Assembly: GCA_900546825.1 (NCBI GenBank)
Contig: UREE01000048.1
Span: 1 to 15,715, forward strand
DNA: 15,715 nucleotides
Source of the DNA: an uncultured Collinsella sp.
GTDB taxonomy: Bacteria; Actinomycetota; Coriobacteriia; Coriobacteriales; Coriobacteriaceae
Direction of reading: 5' to 3'
Made by a program: the position numbers and the translations under genes. Within the stretch, counting starts at the first letter, position 1. Each line of letters opens with the position of its first letter. The notes under the pieces were generated by a model, which saw nothing but the letters and a program-made list of their open reading frames with translations, was not told the origin of the DNA and searched no databases. Positions 15,007 through 15,715 of this stretch are shown in pieces.

Positions 15007-15031
15007 GGTTATCTGTCTAGGGCAGATAACC
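15007..15031. promoter_or_regulatory. Perfect 9-bp inverted repeat in the kup leader
   Basis: GGTTATCTG (15007-15015) and CAGATAACC (15023-15031) flank 7 bases. It lies 21-45 bases upstream of the GTG start of kup, so it is either an operator for a dimeric repressor or an RNA hairpin close to the ribosome binding site. On the minus strand TATAAA (15048-15043) just upstream could be the -10 box. Confidence 0.55.
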
Positions 15032-15086
15032 TTTATGCCATCTTTATACATATAAGAGCAGTTTGGCACATCGGGGTGTTTTAGAC

Positions 15087-15110
15087 AATAATCCCCATCT
15101 GGGGATTATT
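15087..15110. promoter_or_regulatory. 24-bp palindrome upstream of kup
   Basis: AATAATCCCCA and TGGGGATTATT (11-bp arms) flank a 2-base centre, with no mismatch. The tight centre suits a dimeric DNA-binding protein better than an RNA hairpin. It lies about 100 bases upstream of the kup start, beyond the candidate -10. Confidence 0.6.
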
Positions 15111-15127
15111 CATGTACGCAGGTAGCA

Positions 15128-15201
15128 TTTCAAAACAGGGGCGCACCGGCTGTATGGTCTTGCTGCAATGTGATAACCACGGACGCGCCCCTGCTTTGAA
15201 A
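15128..15201 (-). terminator. Large hairpin downstream of the EamA gene, probable terminator
   Basis: Arms 15128-15144 and 15185-15201 are complementary at 16 of 17 positions, around a 40-base interior. Each arm combines a GC-rich core (CAGGGGCGC / GCGCCCCTG) with an AT-rich outer part (TTTCAAA / TTTGAAA), and on the minus strand the run TTTTGAAA follows the GC core. It begins 15 bases after the EamA stop codon, which suits a terminator. The long loop is unusual and may hold a further RNA structure or small RNA. Confidence 0.6.
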
Positions 15202-15215
15202 CTGAAGAGGGGCTT

Positions 15216-15715
15216 TTAGGCGCGTGCTACTTGGGCGATGCTTGCTTTGGTGTCTGCGCGTTTGCCGGCGACTTCGCAAAAGATCGCGCCGCCGATGATC
15301 AACGCGGCGCCCATGAGGCGGATGGGCGTCATGGTCTCTCCCAAAAGGGCAACGGAGAACACGACGGCCGAAAGCGGCTCGAGGTAGCCGACGACCGCGA
15401 CGGTCTGGACGGGCAGCTTGGCGACGGCACTAAAGTAGAGCAGGCAACCGATGCCGGTGTTGACGACGCCGAGCATGGCGACGGCGCCCCAATCGATGCC
15501 GGCGGCAATGCTGGGGGAGAGGAACGAGGGGGCACCTTGCGTGAAGAGCGTAAGGATCAACGCGGTTACAAAGGCGGCGCTCACCTGGAGCGTGGAGTTC
15601 TCGAGGCCTTCGATGTGTGGCGCACCCTTGCTAGCGATGACCATCAAGGCGTAGCAGAAGGCCGAGGCGATGCCGCAAGCGATACCCGCAATGGGCATAT
15701 TGCCGCCTAGACCTT
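15216..15715 (-). CDS. EamA/DMT-family transporter, partial (C-terminal half)
   Basis: The visible 166 codons run from the right edge of the window to a TAA at 15218-15216. They contain the second EamA domain of a drug/metabolite transporter: five membrane segments beginning with GIACGIASAFCYALMVIASK, then the typical AVAKLPVQTVAVVGYLEPLS and VFSVALLGETMTPIRLMGAA, and a short basic cytosolic tail. The frame stays open through the edge (GLGGN precedes MPIAG), so the Met at 15698 is probably internal and the full protein should be about 300 residues, with the first EamA domain outside the window. Family members export amino acids, nucleobases or other small metabolites; the substrate cannot be told. 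Confidence 0.88.
   Translation of the reverse strand, partial: GLGGNMPIAGIACGIASAFCYALMVIASKGAPHIEGLENSTLQVSAAFVTALILTLFTQGAPSFLSPSIAAGIDWGAVAMLGVVNTGIGCLLYFSAVAKLPVQTVAVVGYLEPLSAVVFSVALLGETMTPIRLMGAALIIGGAIFCEVAGKRADTKASIAQVARA

Noticed and set aside
15005..15215. Possible c-di-AMP (ydaO-type) riboswitch before kup
   Set aside because: The region is short and made of three separate dyads. The conserved core elements of that riboswitch were not recognised.

Overview
The window looks like the chromosome of a gut-associated, high-GC Gram-positive actinobacterium, most likely a coriobacterium of the Collinsella type. The clues are GC-rich wobble positions, strong AGGAGG-like ribosome binding sites, LAATG-type sortase signals, and a bile salt hydrolase that closely resembles the bifidobacterial enzyme. 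The genus is an inference. I see no rRNA, tRNA, CRISPR array, transposase, integrase or phage gene, and no gene-free stretch reaches 300 bases.

Layout. At 1-98 there is a long inverted repeat and a possible promoter. A two-gene plus-strand operon follows: a Cof-type HAD phosphatase (130-1038) and a LysR regulator (1049-1945). Next come a MetE-C-like, zinc-site methyltransferase (2098-3231) and a UraA-type uracil permease (3354-4688), also on plus. A shared hairpin terminator separates uraA from a convergent alpha/beta-hydrolase esterase (5411-4746, minus). The centre, 5619-10965, is all minus strand: an AzgA/PbuG-type purine permease, then two tandem paralogous cell-wall-anchored beta-helix proteins. 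To the right, on plus, are a peptide-deformylase-like protein whose catalytic Glu is replaced by Met (11159-11578) and a bile salt hydrolase (11710-12675). These face a minus-strand Kup potassium transporter (14986-12755). The C-terminal half of an EamA/DMT transporter (minus) runs off the right edge.

The most informative structure is the pair of surface proteins. The copy nearer the permease is followed by a second, 45-bp copy of the permease's own 3' end (14 codons plus stop), a second copy of the permease terminator and a second copy of the leader. This records a tandem duplication whose unit was [permease 3' tail - terminator - leader - surface gene], with a junction at about 7638-7644. 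All differences between the remnant and the live permease tail are synonymous. The two leaders share a 27-bp identical block containing a dyad, although the proteins have diverged, mainly in the middle.

As a set, the genes fit an intestinal lifestyle: bile salt deconjugation, nucleobase and potassium uptake, methyl-group or methionine metabolism, and surface-displayed beta-helix proteins likely to touch polysaccharides. I do not see a complete new multi-gene system. The points most worth following are the surface-protein duplication, the altered deformylase, and the strong unexplained inverted repeats at 1-75, 15007-15031, 15087-15110 and 15128-15201.
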